DNA of 33,928 nucleotides from Terriglobia bacterium (lineage in GTDB: Bacteria; Acidobacteriota; UBA6911), in contig JAIQGI010000023.1 of the NCBI GenBank assembly GCA_020072565.1, forward strand, positions 1-33,928. Reading direction: 5' to 3'. Of the stretch, positions 1-7,116 are shown piece by piece. The notes beneath the pieces were generated by a model. That model saw only the letters and a list, made by a program, of their open reading frames with translations. It was not told where the DNA came from and did not search any database. The first letter of the stretch is position 1. Each line of letters begins with the position of its first letter. The translations under genes were made by a program, and so were the position numbers.

Positions 1-61
1 TCCAAATCACGTGATACTTGATGTCGTAGACCGCGTGCGCGCTGTGCCTGTATTCGACCAT
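1..61 (-). mobile_element. tnpA: IS200/IS605-family transposase TnpA, N-terminal 20 codons (cut by window edge)
   Basis: Reading the minus strand from the ATG at 61 gives MVEYRHSAHAVYDIKYHVIW, the typical opening of IS200/IS605 Y1 (HUH) transposases. These are small enzymes that move single-stranded DNA by recognising subterminal hairpins. Only 20 codons are inside the window, so the HUH motif and catalytic Tyr cannot be checked and the element may be intact or broken. A TATAAT hexamer (minus strand, 73-78) and a G-rich stretch lie just upstream of the ATG. A perfect hairpin at 95-111 fits the element's left end. The identification rests on the recognisable N-terminal sequence. Confidence 0.8.
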
Positions 62-94
62 GCCCCCATTCTATTATATTTGAGCTGAAAGCTG

Positions 95-111
95 ACCGCC
101 TGAAAGGCGGT
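95..111. repeat. Hairpin at the probable left end of the IS200/IS605 element
   Basis: ACCGCCT-GAA-AGGCGGT is a perfect 7-bp stem with a 3-nt loop, 34 bp upstream of the transposase start. IS200/IS605 ends are recognised as subterminal imperfect hairpins rather than terminal inverted repeats, so position and form fit the left end. The cleavage site and the exact boundary with flanking DNA cannot be fixed from one end. Confidence 0.55.
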
Positions 112-146
112 GGGCTTAGACCTGGCGGACTGAGCTAAACCGCGAA

Positions 147-194
147 GACGGCAGGAGAGCCTGTTTTGTTGGTTGTTTTGGTGTCTTTGCCGTC
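147..194. repeat. 9-bp-periodic tract with short inverted ends
   Basis: GACGGCA at 147-153 is the perfect reverse complement of TGCCGTC at 188-194. Read on the minus strand the right half runs in 9-bp steps (GACGGCAAA, GACACCAAA, ACAACCAAC). This matches the 9-bp periodicity of the larger palindromes at 1284-1354, 25710-25762 and 29486-29524. It lies between the IS end and the first gene. No other gene is visible between 62 and 287. Confidence 0.4.
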
Positions 195-287
195 ATTTTT
201 TCTGCACAATGCCCGGGGTGGGGTGGGATTATTTGGCTTAAGCACTGCCGCGCCAGGCAGTTCGAAGCTAGTTTTTCGCGAGGGGTC

Positions 288-1325
288 ATGAACGAGAGGG
301 ATCGCTTCCGGCGTTTGCTCTGCGGAGAAACAGTGGATCGGCCTCCGCTGCTGGAAGAAGGGGTACGTGACGAGGTATTGGAGTTGTGGCGCGACCAAGG
401 CATGCCTGCGGGCCGAACACACCTGGAAGTCTTTGGATTGACACCTCATGAAAACGTGGGGCCGGACCTGACTTTTCATCCGAACTACTTCGGCCGGATC
501 ATGAGCCTTTCCGTTCAGGATTACCGCCGCGCCTTCCATATCTCGCGTAAGCGATTTCCTGAGGATTGGACCGAAACTGTGCGGCGACTCGAAAATCGCG
601 ACCACATAGTCTGCGTCTGGGCATATCGGGGCTTCTTCCAGGCGTTGGGGGTGGAGGACTGGCCGACGCTCAAACAGGTTCTGCACGCTGTGATCAAGAA
701 TCCGGCCGGAGTGCGGGACCGGATGGAAATGTACGGCGACTTCTGCGCGCGCATGCTGGATATGGCCCTGCGCGGGATCGACCCGGAGTTCATTTACTTG
801 AGCGAGCCGATCTCGGACAACAAGGGACCGCTGATTTCGCCTGCCATGTTTGAAGAGTTCGTGATGCCTGCCTTAGCAAGGATAATCGCTGTTGCCAGAG
901 AGCACCGATGCGAGCACTTCCTCGCCAGCACCTACGGGAACACATCCAGACTGTTTCCCTCTATGCTCGAAGCCGGTGTCACCATGCTGTGGATTTCAGA
1001 GGCAGCCGAGATTCCAGAGCTTGACTACCGCAACCTCCGGCATCAATTCGGCCCGCGCCTCGGGCTGATCGGCGGCATCCCACTGAGCATTCTCCGGTCT
1101 GCCGCTTCTGAACCAATGAAAGATCGTTTGCGTGAAATCGTCATTCCTTTGATGCAATCCGGCCGCTACATCCCTCTTGCCGGCGGACGGATCCGCGAAG
1201 ATATCCCCTGGGCAGTTTATCAATCCTATCGCGAGTGTCTGGCCGAATGTATGCAGTGCGGCATGGATAAGGAGCGTGGATCGGCCGCCGAGACGCGAAG
1301 AGGCCAAGAAGCCGACAAAGCATAG
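288..1325 (+). CDS. Uroporphyrinogen-decarboxylase-fold (URO-D/MtaA-like) protein
   Basis: The 345-aa protein has the layout of the URO-D superfamily, which includes HemE and the corrinoid:CoM methyltransferases (MtaA/CmuA type). Recognisable parts are an N-terminal MNERDRFRRLLCGE, the mid-protein block ISDNKGPLISPAMFEEF, the barrel strand GLIGGIPLS, and a C-terminal GRYIPLAGGRIREDIPW. In zinc-dependent methyltransferases of this family an H-x-C motif sits near the position that here reads HFLASTYGNTSRL. The Cys is absent, so a zinc-dependent methyl transfer is not supported. It is not a typical HemE, and its substrate is unknown. The ATG follows GAGGGG by only 2 nt. The last ~15 residues (SAAETRRGQEADKA) and the stop lie inside the palindromic repeat at 1284-1354, so the tail is repeat-derived and probably not part of the fold. 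Confidence 0.75.
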   Translation: MNERDRFRRLLCGETVDRPPLLEEGVRDEVLELWRDQGMPAGRTHLEVFGLTPHENVGPDLTFHPNYFGRIMSLSVQDYRRAFHISRKRFPEDWTETVRRLENRDHIVCVWAYRGFFQALGVEDWPTLKQVLHAVIKNPAGVRDRMEMYGDFCARMLDMALRGIDPEFIYLSEPISDNKGPLISPAMFEEFVMPALARIIAVAREHRCEHFLASTYGNTSRLFPSMLEAGVTMLWISEAAEIPELDYRNLRHQFGPRLGLIGGIPLSILRSAASEPMKDRLREIVIPLMQSGRYIPLAGGRIREDIPWAVYQSYRECLAECMQCGMDKERGSAAETRRGQEADKA

Positions 1326-1354
1326 ATTTTTTGGCATCTTCGCGTATTGGCGGC
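1284..1354. repeat. Imperfect palindrome of 9-bp units spanning a gene end
   Basis: The left arm (1284-1306) and right arm (1332-1354) match as reverse complements at 20 of 23 positions. The sequence between and within the arms advances in 9-bp steps (CGCGAAGAG, GCCAAGAAG, CCGACAAAG). The left arm is coding for the tail of the URO-D-like protein and the stop codon is in the loop. The transcript could form a long hairpin, but no T-run follows, so a canonical terminator is not claimed. Confidence 0.75.
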
Positions 1355-1432
1355 TCGGCTTTTACGATGTATGCTGGGCGCACTTGGCATCGGTGCCTGT
1401 AGACGCAAACCTGAATTACGGTAGGAGGTGTG

Positions 1433-3445
1433 ATGCAATTTGCCCCGGAAGCCACCGAAACCAACGCCCTCCCTGAAAACGCCTACACCCCGCTGAAAGC
1501 AGGCGCGGTTTACGAACCCATGGTCCCGGCGAAGGCTCTGCTCCACGAAATAACCTGGCGCTCCGCCGGATGGGGAGTCTTCTTCTGTGTAGTCTTTACC
1601 GTTGCCTCCGCGTATTCCGGCCTCAAAGTGGGACAGGTCATGGAGGCCGCCATTCCCATCTCCATCCTGGCCATCGGGCTTGCCCGTGTGTACCGGCGCC
1701 GCTCAAGCGTGCTGGAGAACGTGATCGTGACCGGAATCGGCGGTGTTTCCGGCAGCGTCGTGGCGGGTGCGATCTTTACGCTCCCGGCGCTCTACATCCT
1801 CAAGCTGGATCCCCATCCGGTGCAGACGATCTTCATCTGCCTCGCCGGCGGCTGCCTGGGTGTGCTTTTCCTGATCCCTCTCCGGCGCTACTTCGTTCGC
1901 GAAATGCACGGGCAGTTTCCCTATCCGGAAGCCACGGCCATCACCGAGGTGCTCGTCACCGGCGAAAAAGGCGGCTCACAGGCGCGCCTGCTGCTCGAAG
2001 CCACCGCCATTTCCGCCGTTTATGATTTTTTTGTGACCACGTTCCAGGTCTGGAAAGAGTATGTGAATTTTCAGTTCATCGGTACGGTGCGCACCCTGGC
2101 CGAGCGCGCCAAGATGGTCTTCAGCTTCGACGCCATCAGCTTTATTCTCGGGCTCGGTTATGTCATGGGGCTGCGCTCCTCGATGGTGCTTTGTGCCGGG
2201 GGCGTATTGGCCAATTTTGTCCTGGTGCCCCTGATATGGATGATCGGCCGGGAATTCCCGGAGATCGCCGTCTATCCGGCAACCACCCCGATCGCCCAGA
2301 TGACGGCGACTCAGATTTTCCGCGGCTATGTCCGGTTCGTCGGCGTGGGGGCGATTGCCACGGCAGGCATATTCGGCATCATCAAGTCTCTGAAAGTCGT
2401 CGCTGGTTCGTTTGCCATCGCGGTGCGCGCCTTTCGCCGCGGCGAGGAGAGAGCGCTGCAGAGAACGGACCGGGACATCACGGTCATGACCATTCTCATC
2501 GGGATTGTTCTGAGCGCACTCGCCGAAGCCGTTTTCCTGGGCAACCTCGGCACTTCGATTCCGATCGTCGTCGCCGGCCTGATCCTGTCTCTGGTCTTTT
2601 CTTTCTTTTTTGCATCGGTGGCTGCCAATGCCATTGCCACGACCGCCAGGAATCCGGTTTCCGGCATGACCATGCTGACGATCATCATCTCGTCGGTGGT
2701 CCTTTTGAAGTTCGGGCTCTCCGGCGCCACCGGCATGTTTTTTGTAATGGCGATTGCGGGCATGGTCTGCACGGCGCTGTCCGTGTCGGGCCAGACGATT
2801 ACAGACCTCAAAACCGGCTACTGGCTCGGGTCAACACCTGCGGCGCAGGAGAAGGTGAAGTTCCTCGGCGTCATCGCCGCCTCGGTTGCCGCGGGCCTGA
2901 CCATCGTTCTGCTGGCACGGGCCTATCAGTTTGGCGAGGCGGCAACCGGTGACGCTCGTGCGGTGCTGGCATCGCCCCAGGCTTCCATCATGAAAGCACT
3001 CGTGGAGGGATTCATGAGCCGCCAGCCTGTGGCCTACCTCCTGTTCGGCGCGGGCGCCATGACGGCGCTCCTGATGGAAATGCTGGGCGCGCCCGCCCTC
3101 GTGTTTGCTCTCGGAATGTACCTGCCGCTCGAGTTGAATACCCCGGCCCTCGTAGGAGGTTTTCTTGCGCACTGGGTCGGAAAGAGATCCGAGAGGATCG
3201 GTGGTCGTCGTGGTTCCACCATCCGCGAGCGGGGCGTGATCATCGCTTCGGGCCTCATGGCCGGAGGCGCCCTCGGAGGCGTTTTCGGTGCCGCCTTCCG
3301 CCTCTTCCCCTGGTACGCGGAGGATAAGATCAAGACACCGTTCTACGACAATGAGATCTGGTCGCAGTGCATTTCGGCGCTTCTGTTTGTCGGTCTGTGC
3401 CTCTACCTGTGGTTCAATTCAATGCGCCGCATGAAGGAAGAATAG
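1433..3445 (+). CDS. OPT-family oligopeptide/metal-chelate transporter
   Basis: A strongly hydrophobic protein of about 670 aa, the usual size of prokaryotic OPT transporters, which import small peptides or metal chelates as proton symporters in the inner membrane. OPT features are the early block SAYSGLKVGQVMEAAIPIS, the cytoplasmic FPYPEATAITEVL, the central ATTARNPVSGMTMLT, and a series of about 14-16 membrane segments up to LFVGLCLYLWFNSMRR. A strong AGGAGG at 1423-1428 decides the start. It lies only 1 nt before the upstream GTG (1430) but 4 nt before the ATG at 1433, so 1433 is preferred. The next gene is convergent, and no substrate-binding protein or peptidase gene is adjacent. The substrate cannot be told from sequence. 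Confidence 0.9.
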   Translation: MQFAPEATETNALPENAYTPLKAGAVYEPMVPAKALLHEITWRSAGWGVFFCVVFTVASAYSGLKVGQVMEAAIPISILAIGLARVYRRRSSVLENVIVTGIGGVSGSVVAGAIFTLPALYILKLDPHPVQTIFICLAGGCLGVLFLIPLRRYFVREMHGQFPYPEATAITEVLVTGEKGGSQARLLLEATAISAVYDFFVTTFQVWKEYVNFQFIGTVRTLAERAKMVFSFDAISFILGLGYVMGLRSSMVLCAGGVLANFVLVPLIWMIGREFPEIAVYPATTPIAQMTATQIFRGYVRFVGVGAIATAGIFGIIKSLKVVAGSFAIAVRAFRRGEERALQRTDRDITVMTILIGIVLSALAEAVFLGNLGTSIPIVVAGLILSLVFSFFFASVAANAIATTARNPVSGMTMLTIIISSVVLLKFGLSGATGMFFVMAIAGMVCTALSVSGQTITDLKTGYWLGSTPAAQEKVKFLGVIAASVAAGLTIVLLARAYQFGEAATGDARAVLASPQASIMKALVEGFMSRQPVAYLLFGAGAMTALLMEMLGAPALVFALGMYLPLELNTPALVGGFLAHWVGKRSERIGGRRGSTIRERGVIIASGLMAGGALGGVFGAAFRLFPWYAEDKIKTPFYDNEIWSQCISALLFVGLCLYLWFNSMRRMKEE

Positions 3446-3469
3446 GAACCTATAAAGAGATTGAAGACA

Positions 3470-3508
3470 CCTCAACTCTCCGCGGTCTCAGCGAACTCTG
3501 CGTTGAGG
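3470..3508. repeat. 9-bp-periodic tract with inverted ends between convergent genes
   Basis: CCTCAAC (3470-3476) pairs with GTTGAGG (3502-3508), and the interior advances in 9-bp steps (CTCCGCGGT, CTCAGCGAA, CTCTGCGTT). The right end is followed by TTTTT, so on the plus strand it could also act as a weak terminator for the transporter gene. It sits in the 84-bp gap between two converging genes. Confidence 0.5.
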
Positions 3509-3529
3509 TTTTTCGACAGCCCTGTGCAA

Positions 3530-6508
3530 TTACTGCTGATTGCCGGACTGAATCGGATCCAGGCGGACCGTTACCGTACCGACGCTGGTCTTCCCGTTCA
3601 CGGTCAGTTTTACCGCGTATGTTCCCGGCTCCGCCATGGGCGACCCGGCGCCTACAAAACCACCGAAACCGCCGCCGAAGCCTCCGCCCCGGCCCCCTCC
3701 TCCCAAGAGCGGGCCGACACTGCGCTGAACCTCCATTACCTTTCTGTAGTTCGTCCCGAACTTGTCAAGTCGCGTCAGGGATCTCATCAGCAGATCTCTT
3801 TGTTCCGGTGTCAGGTCTTTCCTCTGGCTGGCCGCCTCCAGTTGTTTCCGGAGAGGGCCCGCAATTTGCTGCACTGACGTCTGGGATGGATCGAAGCGGA
3901 AATCCCAGGCAATGCGGGTAATCCCAGGCCCTTCCTCATCCAGGATATATGTCGTCTTGCGTTGCCCTGAGATATCGGTGATCTCAACGGTGGCTGGGCT
4001 TTCCGGCTTGTTTTTCAAATAAAAGTGAACCAGGGCACCCTGAGGCGGATTCTCACCTCTGAAGAACAGATCCCCGCGGCCATAGCCTCCCCGTCGGATG
4101 GTGAGCCAGCGCGTGCCGGAGCGCTTGTTGTCAAAGAGATAGGAATCGGAATCGGCGACCTTGTCCATTTGCTCGAGGGCGGAGATGTCATCCATGACCC
4201 AGATGCCACGTCCGTGGGTCGCGGCAATCAAGTCATTGTCCCTCGGGTGGATCAGGAGGTCATGAAACGCGACGGTGGGCATGTTCAGGGAGAGATTGGT
4301 CCAGGTCTTGCCGCCGTCGATCGAGAAAAAGACGGCGAACTCGGTGCCGAGGAAAAGCAGGTTCTTATTCTTCGGGTCCTCACGGATTACGTAAACCGGG
4401 CCGTGGTCGGGCAGGTTCCCGGCAATGTTTGTCCAGGTTTTGCCGTAGTCGGCCGTTTTGAAAACATAGGGTTTGAAATCGTCGCTGCGGTGGCCATCGA
4501 AGGTCAGATAGCAGGTTCCTTCATTGAAATGAGAGGATTCGACGCTGCTTACCCAAAGGCCTTTGGGGACACCCGTAACGTTATCCCGCACATTGGACCA
4601 AGTGGCCCCGCTGGTGCGCGTCAGCTGGACGTTGCCGTCATCGGTGCCCACCCAGATGAGCCCCGGTGTGAGCGGAGATTCAGAGACAGTGATGATCGTG
4701 CAATGCGTTTCAGCGCCGGTAGTTTCCGAAGTCAATCCTCCATTCGGCCTGCCGTATTTTTCGGAATCATTGGTGGTCAGATCGGGGCTGACAATCTGCC
4801 AGTGATCCCCCCTGTCATAGGACCGGAAAAGATGATTTCCGCCGATATAGATCGTCCGGGGATTATGTGGGGAAATCAGAATCGGCGTGCTCCAGTTGAA
4901 ACGAAGAGGCGATCCGCCCCTCCCGCCCCGGCCGCCCTGCACTTGCGCGGGAGCTCCTGCCGGGTAGTAGTCATTATAGTTTACGATGTTGTTCGTTCCT
5001 CTCGGGCTGATGCCTCGCGATTCGCGTGTTTCCACGTTGGTTCTCTGGGCGCTTCCGCCCTGGCTTTCGCCGTAGACCGTACGCCAATCGATCGGGTCGT
5101 TTTGAGTATGAAACCCATCGCCGCCGCCGATGTTGAACCAGAAATCGCTCAGAATCACCCCTTCCCGGGACATGGATGGCCCGCCCCAGGTGCCGTTGTC
5201 CTGCAGTCCGCCATAGACATAGTAAGGATCCCTCATGTCGGCGCTGACGGCGTAAAACTGACCCAGGCAGAGATTGTCATAAAACACCCAGGTCTTGCCG
5301 TGATCATAGGTCAGTGCCGCACCTCCATCCTGCCCCACATAGAAACGGTTCTTGTTCGTCGGATCAAACCACATGGTGTGGAAATCAGGATGCAGGCCTT
5401 CTATGGGTTTGAATGTTTTGCCTTTGTCTTCGGAATAAGAAAGGCTCGTGGCCGCCACATAGACAAGCTTGTCGTCCAATGGATTGAGGTAAATATGGCT
5501 GTAATAAAACGGGCGGCTGTTCATCCGGTTCATGAACACCCAGGATTCACCACCGTCCTCGGAGCGGTAGATTCCGGAGCCGAGCTTGGTCATGTCGGCA
5601 TAGTCGGGATTGTCTTGCGCCTGACCATCCTGGGAACGAGTCCGGGGCGGCTGGAAACTGTGTTCCAAAATGATTTCCAGCACCTTGGAATTAGCACGGG
5701 CAATGGCGATACCGATCCTTCCGATATCACCCGTGGGGAGGCCCTTGGTGAGTTTTTTCCAGGTCTTTCCCCCATCGATGGTCTTGAAGATGCCCCCGTT
5801 CGGCCCGCCGGAATCGAACCTCCAGGGCTGGCGCAACCTCTGCCAGTGAGCGACATAAAGAACGTTAGGATTGGAGGAATCCATGGCCAGGTCTATCGCA
5901 CCCGTCTTGCCATCGTCGGGCAGACCGCCGGTCAGTTTCTGCCAGGTCTTGCCGCCGTCGAGGGTCTTGAACAGACCGCGTTCCCCCGTATACCCCCAGA
6001 GGTGACCGACAGCCGCCACATAAACAACATTCGGATCCGTGGGATGAGTGACGATCCGTCCGATGGTTTGCGTGGTTTCCAGCCCCATGCGGGTAAACGT
6101 CTTGCCGCCATCAGTGGACTTGTACACGCCGTCTCCCCAGGCGACGCTGTTCCTGGGGCATTCCTCGCCGGTGCCAACCCAGATGATGTTCGGATCTTTC
6201 TGAAAAAAGGCGGTGTCGCCGATCGATGCCGAGCCATACCTGTCGAAAATCGGCTCCCAGGTCGTGCCGGCATTGGTCGACTTCCAGACCCCGCCGGAGG
6301 CCCCAGCCAGCAGAACCGTGGCAAAATCATTGTCCAACGCCTTGATATCTGAAATGCGACCCTGCATGTTGGACGGCCCGATGTTGCGCCACTTGAAGCC
6401 ATTAGTCAGATTCTGGTCTTGGATTTGGCCGCCTACGGAACCTGACAGGACGACCACAATGACCGTGGCCAACATGATCGGGACAATATTCCTGCCGTTG
6501 ATCTTCAT
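3530..6508 (-). CDS. Secreted Asp-box (BNR/sortilin-like) beta-propeller protein
   Basis: The 992-aa protein begins with a signal peptide (hydrophobic residues about 8-25, then GSVGGQ), so it is exported. From about residue 60 to 780 it carries many Asp-box motifs of the S-x-D-x-G-x-T-W type, for example STNAGTTW, STDGGKTF, TLDGGKTW, TIDGGKTW, SEDGGESW and SIDGGKTW. These mark two beta-propellers of the VPS10/sortilin-N class. The C-terminal part has an Ig-like segment with TTYILDEEGPG, a helical stretch, a glycine-rich linker at about 940-960 and a final strand-rich piece NGKTSVGTVTV. Such proteins are common in Acidobacteriota and Bacteroidota and are often labelled glycosyl hydrolase, but no catalytic residues can be assigned here. 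GGAG lies 7 nt before the ATG. Long open frames on the opposite strand are shadows. Confidence 0.85.
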   Translation of the reverse strand: MKINGRNIVPIMLATVIVVVLSGSVGGQIQDQNLTNGFKWRNIGPSNMQGRISDIKALDNDFATVLLAGASGGVWKSTNAGTTWEPIFDRYGSASIGDTAFFQKDPNIIWVGTGEECPRNSVAWGDGVYKSTDGGKTFTRMGLETTQTIGRIVTHPTDPNVVYVAAVGHLWGYTGERGLFKTLDGGKTWQKLTGGLPDDGKTGAIDLAMDSSNPNVLYVAHWQRLRQPWRFDSGGPNGGIFKTIDGGKTWKKLTKGLPTGDIGRIGIAIARANSKVLEIILEHSFQPPRTRSQDGQAQDNPDYADMTKLGSGIYRSEDGGESWVFMNRMNSRPFYYSHIYLNPLDDKLVYVAATSLSYSEDKGKTFKPIEGLHPDFHTMWFDPTNKNRFYVGQDGGAALTYDHGKTWVFYDNLCLGQFYAVSADMRDPYYVYGGLQDNGTWGGPSMSREGVILSDFWFNIGGGDGFHTQNDPIDWRTVYGESQGGSAQRTNVETRESRGISPRGTNNIVNYNDYYPAGAPAQVQGGRGGRGGSPLRFNWSTPILISPHNPRTIYIGGNHLFRSYDRGDHWQIVSPDLTTNDSEKYGRPNGGLTSETTGAETHCTIITVSESPLTPGLIWVGTDDGNVQLTRTSGATWSNVRDNVTGVPKGLWVSSVESSHFNEGTCYLTFDGHRSDDFKPYVFKTADYGKTWTNIAGNLPDHGPVYVIREDPKNKNLLFLGTEFAVFFSIDGGKTWTNLSLNMPTVAFHDLLIHPRDNDLIAATHGRGIWVMDDISALEQMDKVADSDSYLFDNKRSGTRWLTIRRGGYGRGDLFFRGENPPQGALVHFYLKNKPESPATVEITDISGQRKTTYILDEEGPGITRIAWDFRFDPSQTSVQQIAGPLRKQLEAASQRKDLTPEQRDLLMRSLTRLDKFGTNYRKVMEVQRSVGPLLGGGGRGGGFGGGFGGFVGAGSPMAEPGTYAVKLTVNGKTSVGTVTVRLDPIQSGNQQ

Positions 6509-7116
6509 CGATAGTCTCCATCCAAAGATTATGAGGTCGATGCCCCGTTTGCCGGGCGGTGGAGCAACTGGAGATTCTTGCAGGGGCTGCCATCCTCACC
6601 TGGAGCGAGAATCGCCGGAACGTCCACGATCTTCGCCGGCAACCGGATCAGGCGCCATTATTGAAAGGGTCGTTGCGGCAATTCAATCAAAAAATGGCAC
6701 GCCGCATGAAAACTGCCTCGGGCCTTAACAGCTTGACGCAGGCTATTTGAGAATGAGCCGTCACCAGACCGTCCAAAACAAGCCTCCGAAAATCAGGATG
6801 GCGACAAGTGCCACACCGGTTTCCAGCCCATCACGCCAGAGGATCGTCCGACGGATCTTCTCCAGCCGCATCCTTACCGTGGTGTGCGCACGGGTACTTT
6901 CTTCCCGACGACGAGCCTGTCGAGGCTTTCTTTTCCGTCGTCAGTGGGATCGTACTTGTGGGCGATTTCGCTGGTATCGAGATGAAGTGGTGGCGGGCTT
7001 CACCCGTCCCCGCCAGTTTCGGCGAAGATAGCGGTCGAGTCGCGAGCAGTGCTCCCCGACGTGCTCCTGCGCTTTCTGTTGTCACCCGGGCATCCAGCAG
7101 AGCCGGGCCCCGGGAG
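6509..7116. other. 608-bp intergenic stretch
   Basis: This lies between two genes that both read leftward. It must hold the promoter of the Asp-box gene near 6510-6600, but no convincing -35/-10 pair was seen. The only coding-like signal is the short hydrophobic remnant at 6761-6871. The part at 6872-7116 is GC-rich and shows no repeat or gene. Open frames crossing it are overlaps of the hppA frame. Confidence 0.5.
6761..6871 (-). pseudogene. Possible C-terminal remnant of a small membrane protein
   Basis: On the minus strand an ATG at 6871 opens 36 codons: a basic/amphipathic start (MRLEKIRRTILWRDGLE), then one membrane segment (TGVALVAILIFGGLFWTVW) and a stop. The form, a basic helix with RR..WRD and then one or two membrane segments at the very C-terminus, resembles the end of short conserved proteins often found beside sigma-factor genes. 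Upstream in the same frame only an Arg-rich stretch follows before a TGA, so the rest of the gene is missing or frameshifted. It could also be a genuine 36-aa protein. Confidence 0.3.

Noticed and set aside
135-686. 183-codon minus-strand frame across the start of the URO-D-like gene
   Set aside because: Overlaps a gene with family motifs and ends in repeat-derived sequence; no domain.
4025-6352. 775-codon open frame on the plus strand opposite the Asp-box gene
   Set aside because: It is an exact antisense shadow. The minus-strand protein has a signal peptide and many Asp-box motifs, while this frame has no recognisable domains.
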